A DNA stretch of 64,000 nt from Rhizobiaceae bacterium CPCC 101076. Lineage in GTDB: Bacteria; Pseudomonadota; Alphaproteobacteria; Rhizobiales; Methylopilaceae. The notes under the pieces are model-generated. The model saw nothing but the letters and a program-made list of their open reading frames with translations. It was not told the DNA's origin and made no database searches. Shown one piece after another: positions 8,043 to 16,843 of the stretch. Position 1 is the first letter of the stretch. Each line of letters begins with the position of its first letter. Where the stretch lies: contig QDFX01000016.1 in the NCBI GenBank assembly GCA_003347645.1, positions 1-64,000 of the forward strand, in the 5' to 3' direction. The position numbers and the translations under genes are program-made.

Positions 8043-8062
8043 CCCTACCCTAAAAGGTAGGG
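8043..8062. other. Hairpin upstream of ybaL
   Basis: CCCTACC and GGTAGGG arms with a 6-base A-rich loop lie 27 bases upstream of the ybaL start codon. It could be in the 5' leader of ybaL or a 3' end for the HPr operon; no clear T-tract follows on either strand. Confidence 0.45.
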
Positions 8063-8085
8063 TCCACCGGTGAAAGTCGTAAGAG

Positions 8086-8191
8086 CCCTCATCCCGAGCC
8101 GAGCCGAAGGCTCGCGTCGAAGGATGGCAGCAAGTTCAGCGCTCGTGACAATCCTTCGACACGGACGCTGCGCGTCCGGCTCAGGATGAGG
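8086..8191. repeat. CCTCATCC-type extragenic palindrome
   Basis: An element with outer arms CCTCATCCCGAGCC / GGCTCAGGATGAGG, an inner pair GTCGAAGGAT / ATCCTTCGAC and small GC hairpins inside. It starts 4 bases after the HPr stop codon. A shorter relative is at 34498-34551. Such 'CCTCATCC' palindromes are frequent in alphaproteobacterial genomes. Confidence 0.7.
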
Positions 8192-8194
8192 CCG

Positions 8195-8509
8195 TTACTC
8201 CTCCTCGCCGAATTTCTCGGCGAGCAGACCTTCGAGCGCGTCGAGGCATTCGCGGGCTTCCAGGCCCTTGGCCGTCACTGTGATGGTGGAACCGGGGCCG
8301 GCCGCCAGCATCATCAGGCCCATGATCGACGTGCCGCCGACCGTCTCGCCACCGCGCGTCACCTTGATCTCGGCTTCGAACAGCTCGACGCACTGGACGA
8401 ACTTGGCCGAGGCCCGGGCGTGAAGGCCGCGTTTGTTGATGATGGGAAATTCGCGGCTGATGATGCCGTCCTCCGCGGTGCCGGCAGGCCAGCCAAGCGG
8501 ATCGATCAT
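8195..8509 (-). CDS. HPr-family phosphocarrier of the PTS
   Basis: A 104-residue HPr. The active-site segment is NKRGLHARASAKFVQ, with the phosphorylatable His in GLHAR, and the regulatory serine region reads GGTSIMGLMMLAA, the site HprK would phosphorylate. The ATG overlaps the stop of the EIIA gene (ATGA), so the two are translationally coupled. In rhizobia this HPr (PtsH/NPr-like) receives phosphate from PtsP/EI-Ntr and passes it to EIIA proteins for regulatory rather than transport purposes. Having both His and Ser sites intact beside hprK implies that Ser-phosphorylation control is functional. Confidence 0.93.
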   Translation of the reverse strand: MIDPLGWPAGTAEDGIISREFPIINKRGLHARASAKFVQCVELFEAEIKVTRGGETVGGTSIMGLMMLAAGPGSTITVTAKGLEARECLDALEGLLAEKFGEEE

Positions 8510-8907
8510 TTGCCTGCCAGAACGCTGCTGGCGACGGAAATGTATTTCCTGCCCGCATCCTGCGCCTGGGTCACGGCCTCGACCAGGCCGAGTTCGTGGC
8601 GGACGGAAGCGAGCTTGATCAGCATCGGCAGATTGATGCCGGCGACAACCTCGATCTTCTTGCCGTTCATACAGGAGATCGCAAGGTTCGAGGGCGTACC
8701 GCCGAACATGTCGGTGCAGACCACCACGCCGTCGCCGGTATCCACCCGGCAACAGGCGTCCATGATGTCCTGCCGACGACTTTCCATATCGTCTTCAGGG
8801 CCAATCATGATTGTTTCGATTTGCTGCTGAGGACCCACGACGTGTTCAAGCGCCGAGCGAAACTCGCAGGCGAGACGCCCATGGGTCACTAATACTATGC
8901 CGATCAT
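8506..8907 (-). CDS. PTS EIIA component, mannose family
   Basis: A 133-residue single-domain EIIA-Man protein. It starts MIGIVLVTHGRLACEF with the phospho-accepting His at residue 10, and contains DGVVVCTDMFGGTPSNLA and the NLPMLIKL segment typical of the family. I chose the ATG at 8907, preceded by GAGGAATT, over the longer frame to 9033. There is no EIIB/EIIC partner nearby; in alphaproteobacteria this stand-alone EIIA is known to work as a regulator (EIIA-Man/ManX) with HPr and HprK. It is co-transcribed with hprK upstream and the HPr gene downstream. Confidence 0.92.
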   Translation of the reverse strand: MIGIVLVTHGRLACEFRSALEHVVGPQQQIETIMIGPEDDMESRRQDIMDACCRVDTGDGVVVCTDMFGGTPSNLAISCMNGKKIEVVAGINLPMLIKLASVRHELGLVEAVTQAQDAGRKYISVASSVLAGK

Positions 8908-8953
8908 TAATTCCTCGGGCCGCCGTCTATATGTCGGCGTGCCGGACCCGGCT

Positions 8954-9451
8954 TCAAGGTTGCTTACTCTTTCCATCTTGATGCAAGGGCGCAAGAGGCT
9001 CGTGACAATCGATGACGGCACCAGCCTGTCCAAACATAGTTAATAATATGTCTAAGCCGCGTTCAGGTGTCGCCGCAAAAGCTCGCGGCATTGTGACGCC
9101 AGCGATTTCCGTAGTCAGGAGAATGGGTTCTGGAAGGCGCGGCAACTCGCTGGGCGGAACCAGGTCGATGACTACTCCAAGACACACGTCCTGCAGATTC
9201 GGCATATGAGCTATGCCCAGTCCGCGTATCTCCAAGAGACCCTTGAGGTTGTCCGGAGCGGAAGCACGCACTTCCCCGCCGTACCGCTCCAGCAAAACCC
9301 GGTCGTCGGCGACGAGGATCGCCTCGCGTCCGTAGAGCGGCGCGCGGAGAATGATCATATGCGCGAGCTGCGATTTGCCGGCTCCTGATGCGCCCCGGAT
9401 CAGCACGCCCTTGCCGTCGAGCACGACGCAGGAGGCGTGGATGGAGCTCAC
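8954..9451 (-). CDS. hprK: HPr kinase/phosphorylase, short form
   Basis: A 165-residue protein that corresponds only to the C-terminal catalytic domain of Firmicute HprK (about 310 residues). The P-loop is RGASGAGKSQLA (residues 18-29), followed by the conserved VADDRV segment and the LEIRGLGI signature. The N-terminal domain is absent, as is normal for alphaproteobacterial HprK. It phosphorylates HPr on the regulatory serine. Its start overlaps the chvG stop by 4 bases (ATGA), placing it in the chvI-chvG operon. Confidence 0.93.
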   Translation of the reverse strand: MSSIHASCVVLDGKGVLIRGASGAGKSQLAHMIILRAPLYGREAILVADDRVLLERYGGEVRASAPDNLKGLLEIRGLGIAHMPNLQDVCLGVVIDLVPPSELPRLPEPILLTTEIAGVTMPRAFAATPERGLDILLTMFGQAGAVIDCHEPLAPLHQDGKSKQP

Positions 9452-11229
9452 CGGACTGCGGCGGGCAGGCGCACGACGAAGCGAGCGCCGATGATCTTCG
9501 GTTGGCCGTCCTCGTCCTTCTCGCTGCGCGAGACCCGGTTCTCGGCCCAGATGCGTCCCTTGTGCGCCTCGACGATCTGCTTGGAGATCGAGAGACCGAG
9601 ACCGGAATTCTGGCCGAAGCCCTCGCTCGGGCGGTCGGTGTAGAAGCGTTCGAACACACGCTCCACCGCATCCGGCCGGATGCCTGGGCCTTCGTCCTCG
9701 ACCGCGATCTCGATCTCGTTCTTCAGGCGACGGCAGATGACGCGGACTTCCGAACCCTGCTCCGAGAACGAGCGGGCATTGTCGACGAGGTTGGTGATGA
9801 CCTGGCCGAGACGGGAATCGTGACCGAAGACGAGCAGCCTGTCCTTGCCCTTGGCGTTATCCGCGATGATCAGGCGGAGCGGGACGCCGGATTCAGAGCG
9901 GATCTCGTTCTGCAGGCCGACGACGGCGGTCAGCAGACGGCCGACATCGATCGGGTCGCGTTCCTGAAGCTGAAGTTCGGCATCGAGGCGCGAGGCATCG
10001 GAGATGTCGGAGATCAGCCGGTCGAGGCGGCGGATATCGTGCTCGATGACTTCGAGCAGGCGTTTCCGCGTCGCCTCCGTCTTCGCCAGCGGCAATGTCT
10101 CGACGGCGGAGCGGAGCGAGGTCAGCGGGTTCTTGAGCTCGTGCGCAACATCTGCGGCGAAGGCTTCGATCGCCTCCATGCGATTGTAGAGCGCGTCGGT
10201 CATCTCGCGGAATGCCTTCGAGAGATGGCCGATCTCGTCGCTACGGTCGGAGAAGTCCGGCAATTCGGTGCGGCTGTTGATGCGGTTCCGCACCCGCTCG
10301 GCGGCATTGGCGAGGCGGCGCACCGGTCCCGCGATCGTACCCGCGAGCAGGATCGACAGCACGATCATCACCACGGCCGCCACGAGGAAGACGCGGACGA
10401 TGGCCATGCGCTCGTTCTGGACGATCTTGTCGATGTCGCCGCCGAGCGTGGACAGCAGCAGAACCCCCGCGACCGACTGGAAGCGCTGGATCGGCACCGC
10501 GACCGAGACGATCATCTCGCCCTTCTGATTGCGGCGGACCTCGGAGGCGGGAGCGCCCGCCAGCGCCCGGACGATCTCCGGATAGTCCTGTACGCCGGCC
10601 AGCTCCTTGTAGGGCGGCACGTCGCTCCAGAAGATCCAGCCGCGCACCGTATCGAACAGCCGGCCGAGCAGCGTCATCTCCTGCGGGGTCGGCGGCGGCG
10701 GCAGGTCGAAGCGGAGGATGTCGCCGCGGTTGTAGAGGCTTTGGGAGTCGAGCAGGAGAGCGCCGTAGGAATCGTAGATGCGTGCGCGGGTGCGCGTGGG
10801 GCTGACGAGGCGGCGGAGAAGCGGCGCGACGCGCTCCGGATTGATCGGAAATTCGAGATTGTCGATCGTGTCGCCGCGCTGGGAGAACATCTCCCCGGGC
10901 GAGATGTTCATCAGCTTGTCGGGATCGACCCAGACCGAGGAATTGTCCGCCGTGCCGGAGGCCGCGATCGCGCCGGCGATGATCTCGCCCTGGATCAGCA
11001 TGCTCTGCGTGCGTGCCTCGATGAGGCCGGCGCGGAACTGGTTCAGATAGAGGATGCCGCAGAGGAGCGCGACGAGGCCGGCGAGGTTGAGGACGACGAT
11101 GCGCCGGGTCAGGCTCGATCCGAACGGGCCGAACAGGCGAGACAACCGGAAGCCGCGGCCATGCTCCTCGGCGGAGCTGTCCGCGTCGCCGTCCAGATAG
11201 ACGTCGGAGCGATCGGTCTCAGCGGTCAT
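9448..11229 (-). CDS. chvG: Sensor histidine kinase ChvG (ExoS/BatS type)
   Basis: A 593-residue membrane kinase. A first membrane segment lies near residues 40-60, then a periplasmic sensing region to about residue 280 (the ChvG-type stimulus-sensing domain), a second segment (VFLVAAVVMIVLSILLAG), a HAMP domain, the HisKA box with the phospho-His in ADVAHELKNPLTSL, and an ATPase domain with NLVDNARSF, DEGPGI and GLGLSISKQIVEAH. With ChvI it controls acid response, succinoglycan, envelope and virulence or symbiosis genes in Agrobacterium and Sinorhizobium. It is 44 bases downstream of chvI and overlaps hprK. Confidence 0.93.
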   Translation of the reverse strand: MTAETDRSDVYLDGDADSSAEEHGRGFRLSRLFGPFGSSLTRRIVVLNLAGLVALLCGILYLNQFRAGLIEARTQSMLIQGEIIAGAIAASGTADNSSVWVDPDKLMNISPGEMFSQRGDTIDNLEFPINPERVAPLLRRLVSPTRTRARIYDSYGALLLDSQSLYNRGDILRFDLPPPPTPQEMTLLGRLFDTVRGWIFWSDVPPYKELAGVQDYPEIVRALAGAPASEVRRNQKGEMIVSVAVPIQRFQSVAGVLLLSTLGGDIDKIVQNERMAIVRVFLVAAVVMIVLSILLAGTIAGPVRRLANAAERVRNRINSRTELPDFSDRSDEIGHLSKAFREMTDALYNRMEAIEAFAADVAHELKNPLTSLRSAVETLPLAKTEATRKRLLEVIEHDIRRLDRLISDISDASRLDAELQLQERDPIDVGRLLTAVVGLQNEIRSESGVPLRLIIADNAKGKDRLLVFGHDSRLGQVITNLVDNARSFSEQGSEVRVICRRLKNEIEIAVEDEGPGIRPDAVERVFERFYTDRPSEGFGQNSGLGLSISKQIVEAHKGRIWAENRVSRSEKDEDGQPKIIGARFVVRLPAAVR

Positions 11230-11273
11230 GGCGTGCGAAATTGCGCCCGCGGGCGCGCAACGTCAAACCCGGC

Positions 11274-11981
11274 TCACACTTCCTTGAAGCGGTAGCCGAC
11301 ACCGTAAAGCGTCTCGATCATGTCGAAATCGTCGTCGGCGACCTTGAACTTCTTGCGAAGCCGCTTGATGTGGCTGTCGATCGTGCGGTCGTCGACATAG
11401 ACCTGATCGTCGTAGGCCGCGTCCATCAGCGCGTTGCGGCTCTTCACGACGCCCGGACGCGTGGCGAGCGCCTGCAGGATCAGGAACTCGGTGACGGTGA
11501 GCGTCACCGCCTCGCCCTTCCAGGTGCAGGTGTGGCGCTCGGAATCCATCACGAGGTTGCCGCGCTCCAGCGCCTTGCCGGCGCTCTCGCCGACCTTCGG
11601 CTGGCCGGTGCCGTCCCGCGAAGCGGCGCGGCGAAGCACGGCCTTCACGCGCTCGACCAGGAGGCGTTGCGAGAACGGCTTCTTGATGAAGTCGTCGGCG
11701 CCCATCTTCAGGCCGAACAGCTCGTCGATCTCCTCGTCCTTCGACGTCAGGAAGATGACCGGCAGCTCGGACTTCTGGCGCAGACGGCGCAAGAGTTCCA
11801 TGCCGTCCATGCGCGGCATCTTGATATCGAAGATCGCAAGATCAGGCGGATTGGCCTTCAACCCTTCCAGCGCGGCGGCGCCGTCGGTATAGGTCGAGAT
11901 GCGATAGCCCTCGGTCTCAAGAGCGATCGAGACGGAGGTAAGAATGTTGCGGTCGTCATCGACCAGCGCGATCGTGGGCAT
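11274..11981 (-). CDS. chvI: Response regulator ChvI (OmpR family)
   Basis: A 235-residue two-domain regulator. The receiver starts [17 protein letters not shown], with the phospho-Asp in [13 protein letters not shown], Thr in IFLTSKD and Lys in FIKKPFS. The C-terminal winged helix includes [32 protein letters not shown], the OmpR/PhoB recognition region. ChvI is essential for the acid and envelope response in rhizobia. It is first in the operon chvI-chvG-hprK-EIIA-HPr. A candidate direct-repeat binding site for an OmpR-type protein lies upstream of pckA at 12994-13015. Confidence 0.94.
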   Translation of the reverse strand: MPTIALVDDDRNILTSVSIALETEGYRISTYTDGAAALEGLKANPPDLAIFDIKMPRMDGMELLRRLRQKSELPVIFLTSKDEEIDELFGLKMGADDFIKKPFSQRLLVERVKAVLRRAASRDGTGQPKVGESAGKALERGNLVMDSERHTCTWKGEAVTLTVTEFLILQALATRPGVVKSRNALMDAAYDDQVYVDDRTIDSHIKRLRKKFKVADDDFDMIETLYGVGYRFKEV

Positions 11982-12146
11982 CGAAGATTCTTCTGCCTCG
12001 GTTCGAGTTGCGGCCTTGAACGCGGCGCAGATGGCCGAAATAAGGCCGACTCCCTTGAAGGATCATGGAGCGGTTGGTGTCAGAAGTCACCTCTCGTCCG
12101 AGAAAATCAAGGGTTGTGGAACACTATTCTTCGGAAAGGGAAGGTT

Positions 12147-12881
12147 TTGCTGAACTCCTCCGGCGACTTCGATGCCGCATCTGTGGCGCGAGAACTGCTT
12201 CGAAAAGCACGCAAAGGTGCGCTGGCGACAAATGACCGCGACTCGCATGCACCCTATGCCTCGCTCGTTGCGGTTGCAACCGACGCCGACGGCTCGCCGC
12301 TACTGCTTTTGTCCAACCTGGCCAAGCACACGATGAACGTCGACGCCGATCCGCGCGTCTCGCTGATGGTCGAGGACGCCTGGGCGGGCGATCCGCTCGC
12401 CGGTGCTCGCGTCAGTCTCTGGGGCCGGATCGAGAGGACCGACGAGCCGCGCTGCAAGGCCCGTTTCCTGGCCCGCTATCCCTCTGCGAAGGGTTATGCC
12501 GAATTCGCCGATTTCAGCTTCTTCAGGATCGAGATCGAGGGGGCCCACCTCGTCGCCGGGTTCGGACGCATCCAGACGCTCGCTCGCGAGGCGGTCGTGA
12601 CCGATGTGGTCGACGCCGACGACCTCGTGGCCTCGGAAGCAGGCGCGACCGCGCATATGAACGAGGATCATGCGGACGCGATCGCGCTCTATGCGACGAA
12701 CCTTCTCGGCGCTCCTGCCGGCGCGTGGCGGATGGACGGCTTCGATCCCGAGGGCGCCGAACTGAGCCTCGGCCGCCAAACCCTCTACCTCCGCTTCCCC
12801 GAGCGCGTGACGACCCCGGGAACGCTGCGGAGGATGCTCGTCGACCTCGCAGCGGAGGCGCGACAAAAAAGCCCAGCCTGA
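12147..12881 (+). CDS. HugZ-like / PNPOx-fold heme-utilisation family protein
   Basis: A 244-residue protein with an N-terminal FMN-binding split-barrel domain (residues 10-140: ARKGALATNDRDSHAPYASLVAVATD, LLLLSNLAKHTMN, GRIER) and a C-terminal DUF2470 domain around AHMNEDHADAIALYA. This two-domain order is that of HugZ and related heme-iron utilisation proteins, which cleave or bind heme. No ATG fits; the TTG at 12147 has GGAAAGGG upstream. The downstream bases contain a perfect palindrome (12883) shared with the pckA upstream region. Actual heme activity is not proved by sequence. Confidence 0.8.
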   Translation: MLNSSGDFDAASVARELLRKARKGALATNDRDSHAPYASLVAVATDADGSPLLLLSNLAKHTMNVDADPRVSLMVEDAWAGDPLAGARVSLWGRIERTDEPRCKARFLARYPSAKGYAEFADFSFFRIEIEGAHLVAGFGRIQTLAREAVVTDVVDADDLVASEAGATAHMNEDHADAIALYATNLLGAPAGAWRMDGFDPEGAELSLGRQTLYLRFPERVTTPGTLRRMLVDLAAEARQKSPA

Positions 12882-12882
12882 C

Positions 12883-12898
12883 ATGTGGTCGACCACAT
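12883..12898. promoter_or_regulatory. Perfect palindrome, GntR/FadR-type operator candidate
   Basis: The 16-base sequence ATGTGGTCGACCACAT is a perfect palindrome starting 2 bases after the HugZ-like stop codon and 219 bases before pckA. Its core TGGTnnACCA matches the operator style of FadR-subfamily GntR regulators. A second core (TGGTCAACCA) is at 12944-12953. Confidence 0.55.
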
Positions 12899-12943
12899 TC
12901 CAGCAGTCGAACCAGCACTGTAACGATTGAGACCAGTTCTCGC

Positions 12944-12953
12944 TGGTCAACCA
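12944..12953. promoter_or_regulatory. Second TGGT-ACCA core upstream of pckA
   Basis: TGGTCAACCA lies 61 bases centre-to-centre-scale downstream of the perfect palindrome at 12883 and shares its core. Two similar cores in one promoter region are consistent with a GntR-type regulator binding at both. No GntR gene is present in the window. Confidence 0.4.
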
Positions 12954-12993
12954 ACCGTTAAGAGGCGAAACGGGCATGAATTCGCGCGAAGAC

Positions 12994-13015
12994 GTTTCAT
13001 GTCCGTTTCATGTCA
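12994..13015 (+). promoter_or_regulatory. 11-bp tandem direct repeat, OmpR-family (ChvI?) site candidate
   Basis: GTTTCATGTCC followed at once by GTTTCATGTCA: two near-identical 11-base units one helical turn apart, 101 bases upstream of the pckA start. OmpR/PhoB-type regulators bind tandem half-sites at 10-11-base spacing. ChvI is encoded 1 kb away, and pckA is linked to ChvI control in Agrobacterium, so ChvI is the natural candidate. Confidence 0.5.
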
Positions 13016-13116
13016 ATATTTTGATCTGCAAAATGAACGATTTTCTGCTTTGAATGTTGTCTTGCGGCGATTTGAAATCCCGCTTCAACTCGCCTGCCCA
13101 TGCTTGCGAGGACGAC

Positions 13117-14698
<1,582 letters not shown>

Positions 14699-14715
<17 letters not shown>

Positions 14716-15325
14716 TCTGCGCCATCCTCCAGGCGATCGCATGGCCGATCGCCACCAGGACGAGGCCGACCGCGTAGAAGAACAGGACTATCCCGGCCAG
14801 GTTGAGCATGACCTGGCCGAGGCCATCTTTCGGCACGTTGAAGAACGGGTACGGATAGAAACCCGATAGCGGCCCATGCAGCAGCGTGTAGAGGCCGTAG
14901 ATCAGCGGCGCGATCAGGAGCTTCCAGGCGTCGCTCCACCGCAATTTGCCCTTCCCGCGCGAGACCAGCCAGTCGAACAGATAGAGTGCGGGCGTAACCC
15001 GGTGCAGGACCGTGTTGGCGACGAGATTTGCACCCTCGTGCGGGGGCTCGAGCGGCGCGAGGATGACGGCGTAGATCACGACCATCACGACCGCGTAGGC
15101 GGCGACGGCCATGCGGACCGCCGGACGTTCGAACAGAGTCCCGGGCCTGAAGAGGGGCAGAGCGAACGCCAGCGCTATCAGCGTGTTCGTCAGGATCGTG
15201 AAGAAGCTGACGAACTTGAAGGTCATCCACAGAAACAGGTCCGGCGAAGTGGCGACCAAGACGCCGTACTGTAGGACGAGCCCGAAGATCGCGACGAGAG
15301 CGGCGACACCGCGAAACACCCTCAT
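14699..15325 (-). CDS. Pr6Pr-family membrane protein
   Basis: A 208-residue protein with about six membrane helices (first at residues 5-25). The [14 protein letters not shown] segment, [14 protein letters not shown] near the middle and [17 protein letters not shown] after it are features of the Pr6Pr / FAR-17a-like membrane family, whose biochemical role is unknown in bacteria. ATG has a GGAGG site. It is 13 bases from the NhaD-type gene upstream on the same strand and probably follows it in one transcript. The last codons overlap pckA convergently. Confidence 0.7.
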
Positions 15326-15338
15326 CGCAATACCTCCG

Positions 15339-16763
15339 TCAATCGAAGCCGAAGAACACCCAGGTCAGAAGCAGGAAGCTAGGCACCAGGATAGCGACGG
15401 ACCACAGCACATAGCCAAAGAAGGTCGGCATTTTGATGCCTCTGTTCTTTGCGATGGCCAGCACCATGAAGTTCGGTGCATTGCCTATATAGGTCAGCGC
15501 GCCCATGAACACCGCGCCGCCTGAGATCGCGGCCAGGATAGACGCGTTCGGTCCCATGAGGTTTTCGACATCGCCGCCTGCGAGGTTGAAGAAGACGAGA
15601 TAGGTGGGTGCGTTGTCGAGCACGCCCGACAGGACACCCGTCATCCAGAAATACATCTGGTCAATCGGCTGGCCGTCAGATGTCGTCACGAGATCGACGA
15701 GCGGCGCCGCCGCGCCGTCGGAGCCCGCGCGCAGGATCGCGATCACCGGAATGATCGTGGTGAAGATGCCGGCGAAGAGCTTGGCGACCTCCTTGATCGG
15801 CTCCCAGTCGAATTCATTGCGCGCGCGGATGTCCTTGGGCGTCAGCACGAGGGACAGGATCGCGAGGACGATGATGATCACGTCGCGGAGCAGGTTCTGG
15901 CCCTCGACCCAGGTGCCCAATATCTCGACGCCGAAAGCGGGCTTCCAGAGGCCGCTCATCAGGATGGCCGCGACCACACCGAGCAACAGCGGAATGTTGA
16001 TGAGCCCCAGTAAACCGATGCGCGGCGTGTCCGGCGTCGGATCCTTGGGACGCGGCGACCCTTCCCTGGCGTAGAGGAAGCAGTCCATCGCGTAGAACAG
16101 AACGAGCAGGATGACGACCAGGAGAAGCGTCTCCGGGGCGAGATGCGTGGTCGTCCAGAAGAACTCGACGCCTTGCAGGAAGCCGAGGAACAGCGGCGGA
16201 TCGCCGAGCGGCGTCAACGATCCGCCTATGTTCGATACAAGGAAGATAAAGAATATAACCGTATGTACATTGTACTTACGATCGTCGTTCGCGCGGAGCA
16301 GCGGTCGAATGAGAACCATGCTGGCGCCGGTCGTGCCGATGAAGCTCGCAAGGAAGGTGCCGGTAGCGAGGAGCGCGGTGTTGGTGCCCGGGCTGCCATG
16401 AATGTTACCGATGACGAGCAGTCCACCGGAGATCGTGAACAGCGCGAACAACAGGATGATGAACGGCAGATATTCGAGCAGTGCCGTGTGCATCAGATCC
16501 GTCGATGCGGTGCGGATACCGAAGGTCGCGGCGTAGGGCACAAGGAATGTGAGGGCCCAGAAGGCTGCGATCTTGCCGTAATGGTGATGCCAGAAATGAT
16601 TGGCCGCGAGCGGGAAGATCGCGATCGACAGCAGCATGCCGGCGAAAGGCAGGCCCCATAGCAGCGAAAGATCGCCGCCGTAGACCTCGTGTCCCTCGGT
16701 CGTCTCAGCGAATGCGGGCGTCGCGCAGATCGCAAGAACGATCGCCGGAATGAAACGAAGCAT
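15339..16763 (-). CDS. NhaD/CitMHS-type sodium:proton antiporter
   Basis: A 474-residue protein with an N-terminal signal-like segment (MLRFIPAIVLAICATPAFAE) and roughly 11-12 membrane helices. Family hallmarks are FIGTTGASMVLIRPLLRAN, HTVIFFIFLVSNIGGSLTPLGDPPLFLGFLQG and, in the second half, GVLDNAPTYLVFFNLAGG and YIGNAPNFM, the paired re-entrant motifs of the ion transporter superfamily. It is likely a Na+/H+ antiporter of the inner membrane; citrate or related anion transport cannot be excluded. Strong GGGGGAG site before the ATG. Confidence 0.85.
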   Translation of the reverse strand: MLRFIPAIVLAICATPAFAETTEGHEVYGGDLSLLWGLPFAGMLLSIAIFPLAANHFWHHHYGKIAAFWALTFLVPYAATFGIRTASTDLMHTALLEYLPFIILLFALFTISGGLLVIGNIHGSPGTNTALLATGTFLASFIGTTGASMVLIRPLLRANDDRKYNVHTVIFFIFLVSNIGGSLTPLGDPPLFLGFLQGVEFFWTTTHLAPETLLLVVILLVLFYAMDCFLYAREGSPRPKDPTPDTPRIGLLGLINIPLLLGVVAAILMSGLWKPAFGVEILGTWVEGQNLLRDVIIIVLAILSLVLTPKDIRARNEFDWEPIKEVAKLFAGIFTTIIPVIAILRAGSDGAAAPLVDLVTTSDGQPIDQMYFWMTGVLSGVLDNAPTYLVFFNLAGGDVENLMGPNASILAAISGGAVFMGALTYIGNAPNFMVLAIAKNRGIKMPTFFGYVLWSVAILVPSFLLLTWVFFGFD

Positions 16764-16843
16764 GCTCCCCCACGGTCTCGCTCCCGATCGGAGCGTCCAA
16801 ACAATATTGCCCAGGATCTTTCGGACGAACCGGAGGACGAGGC

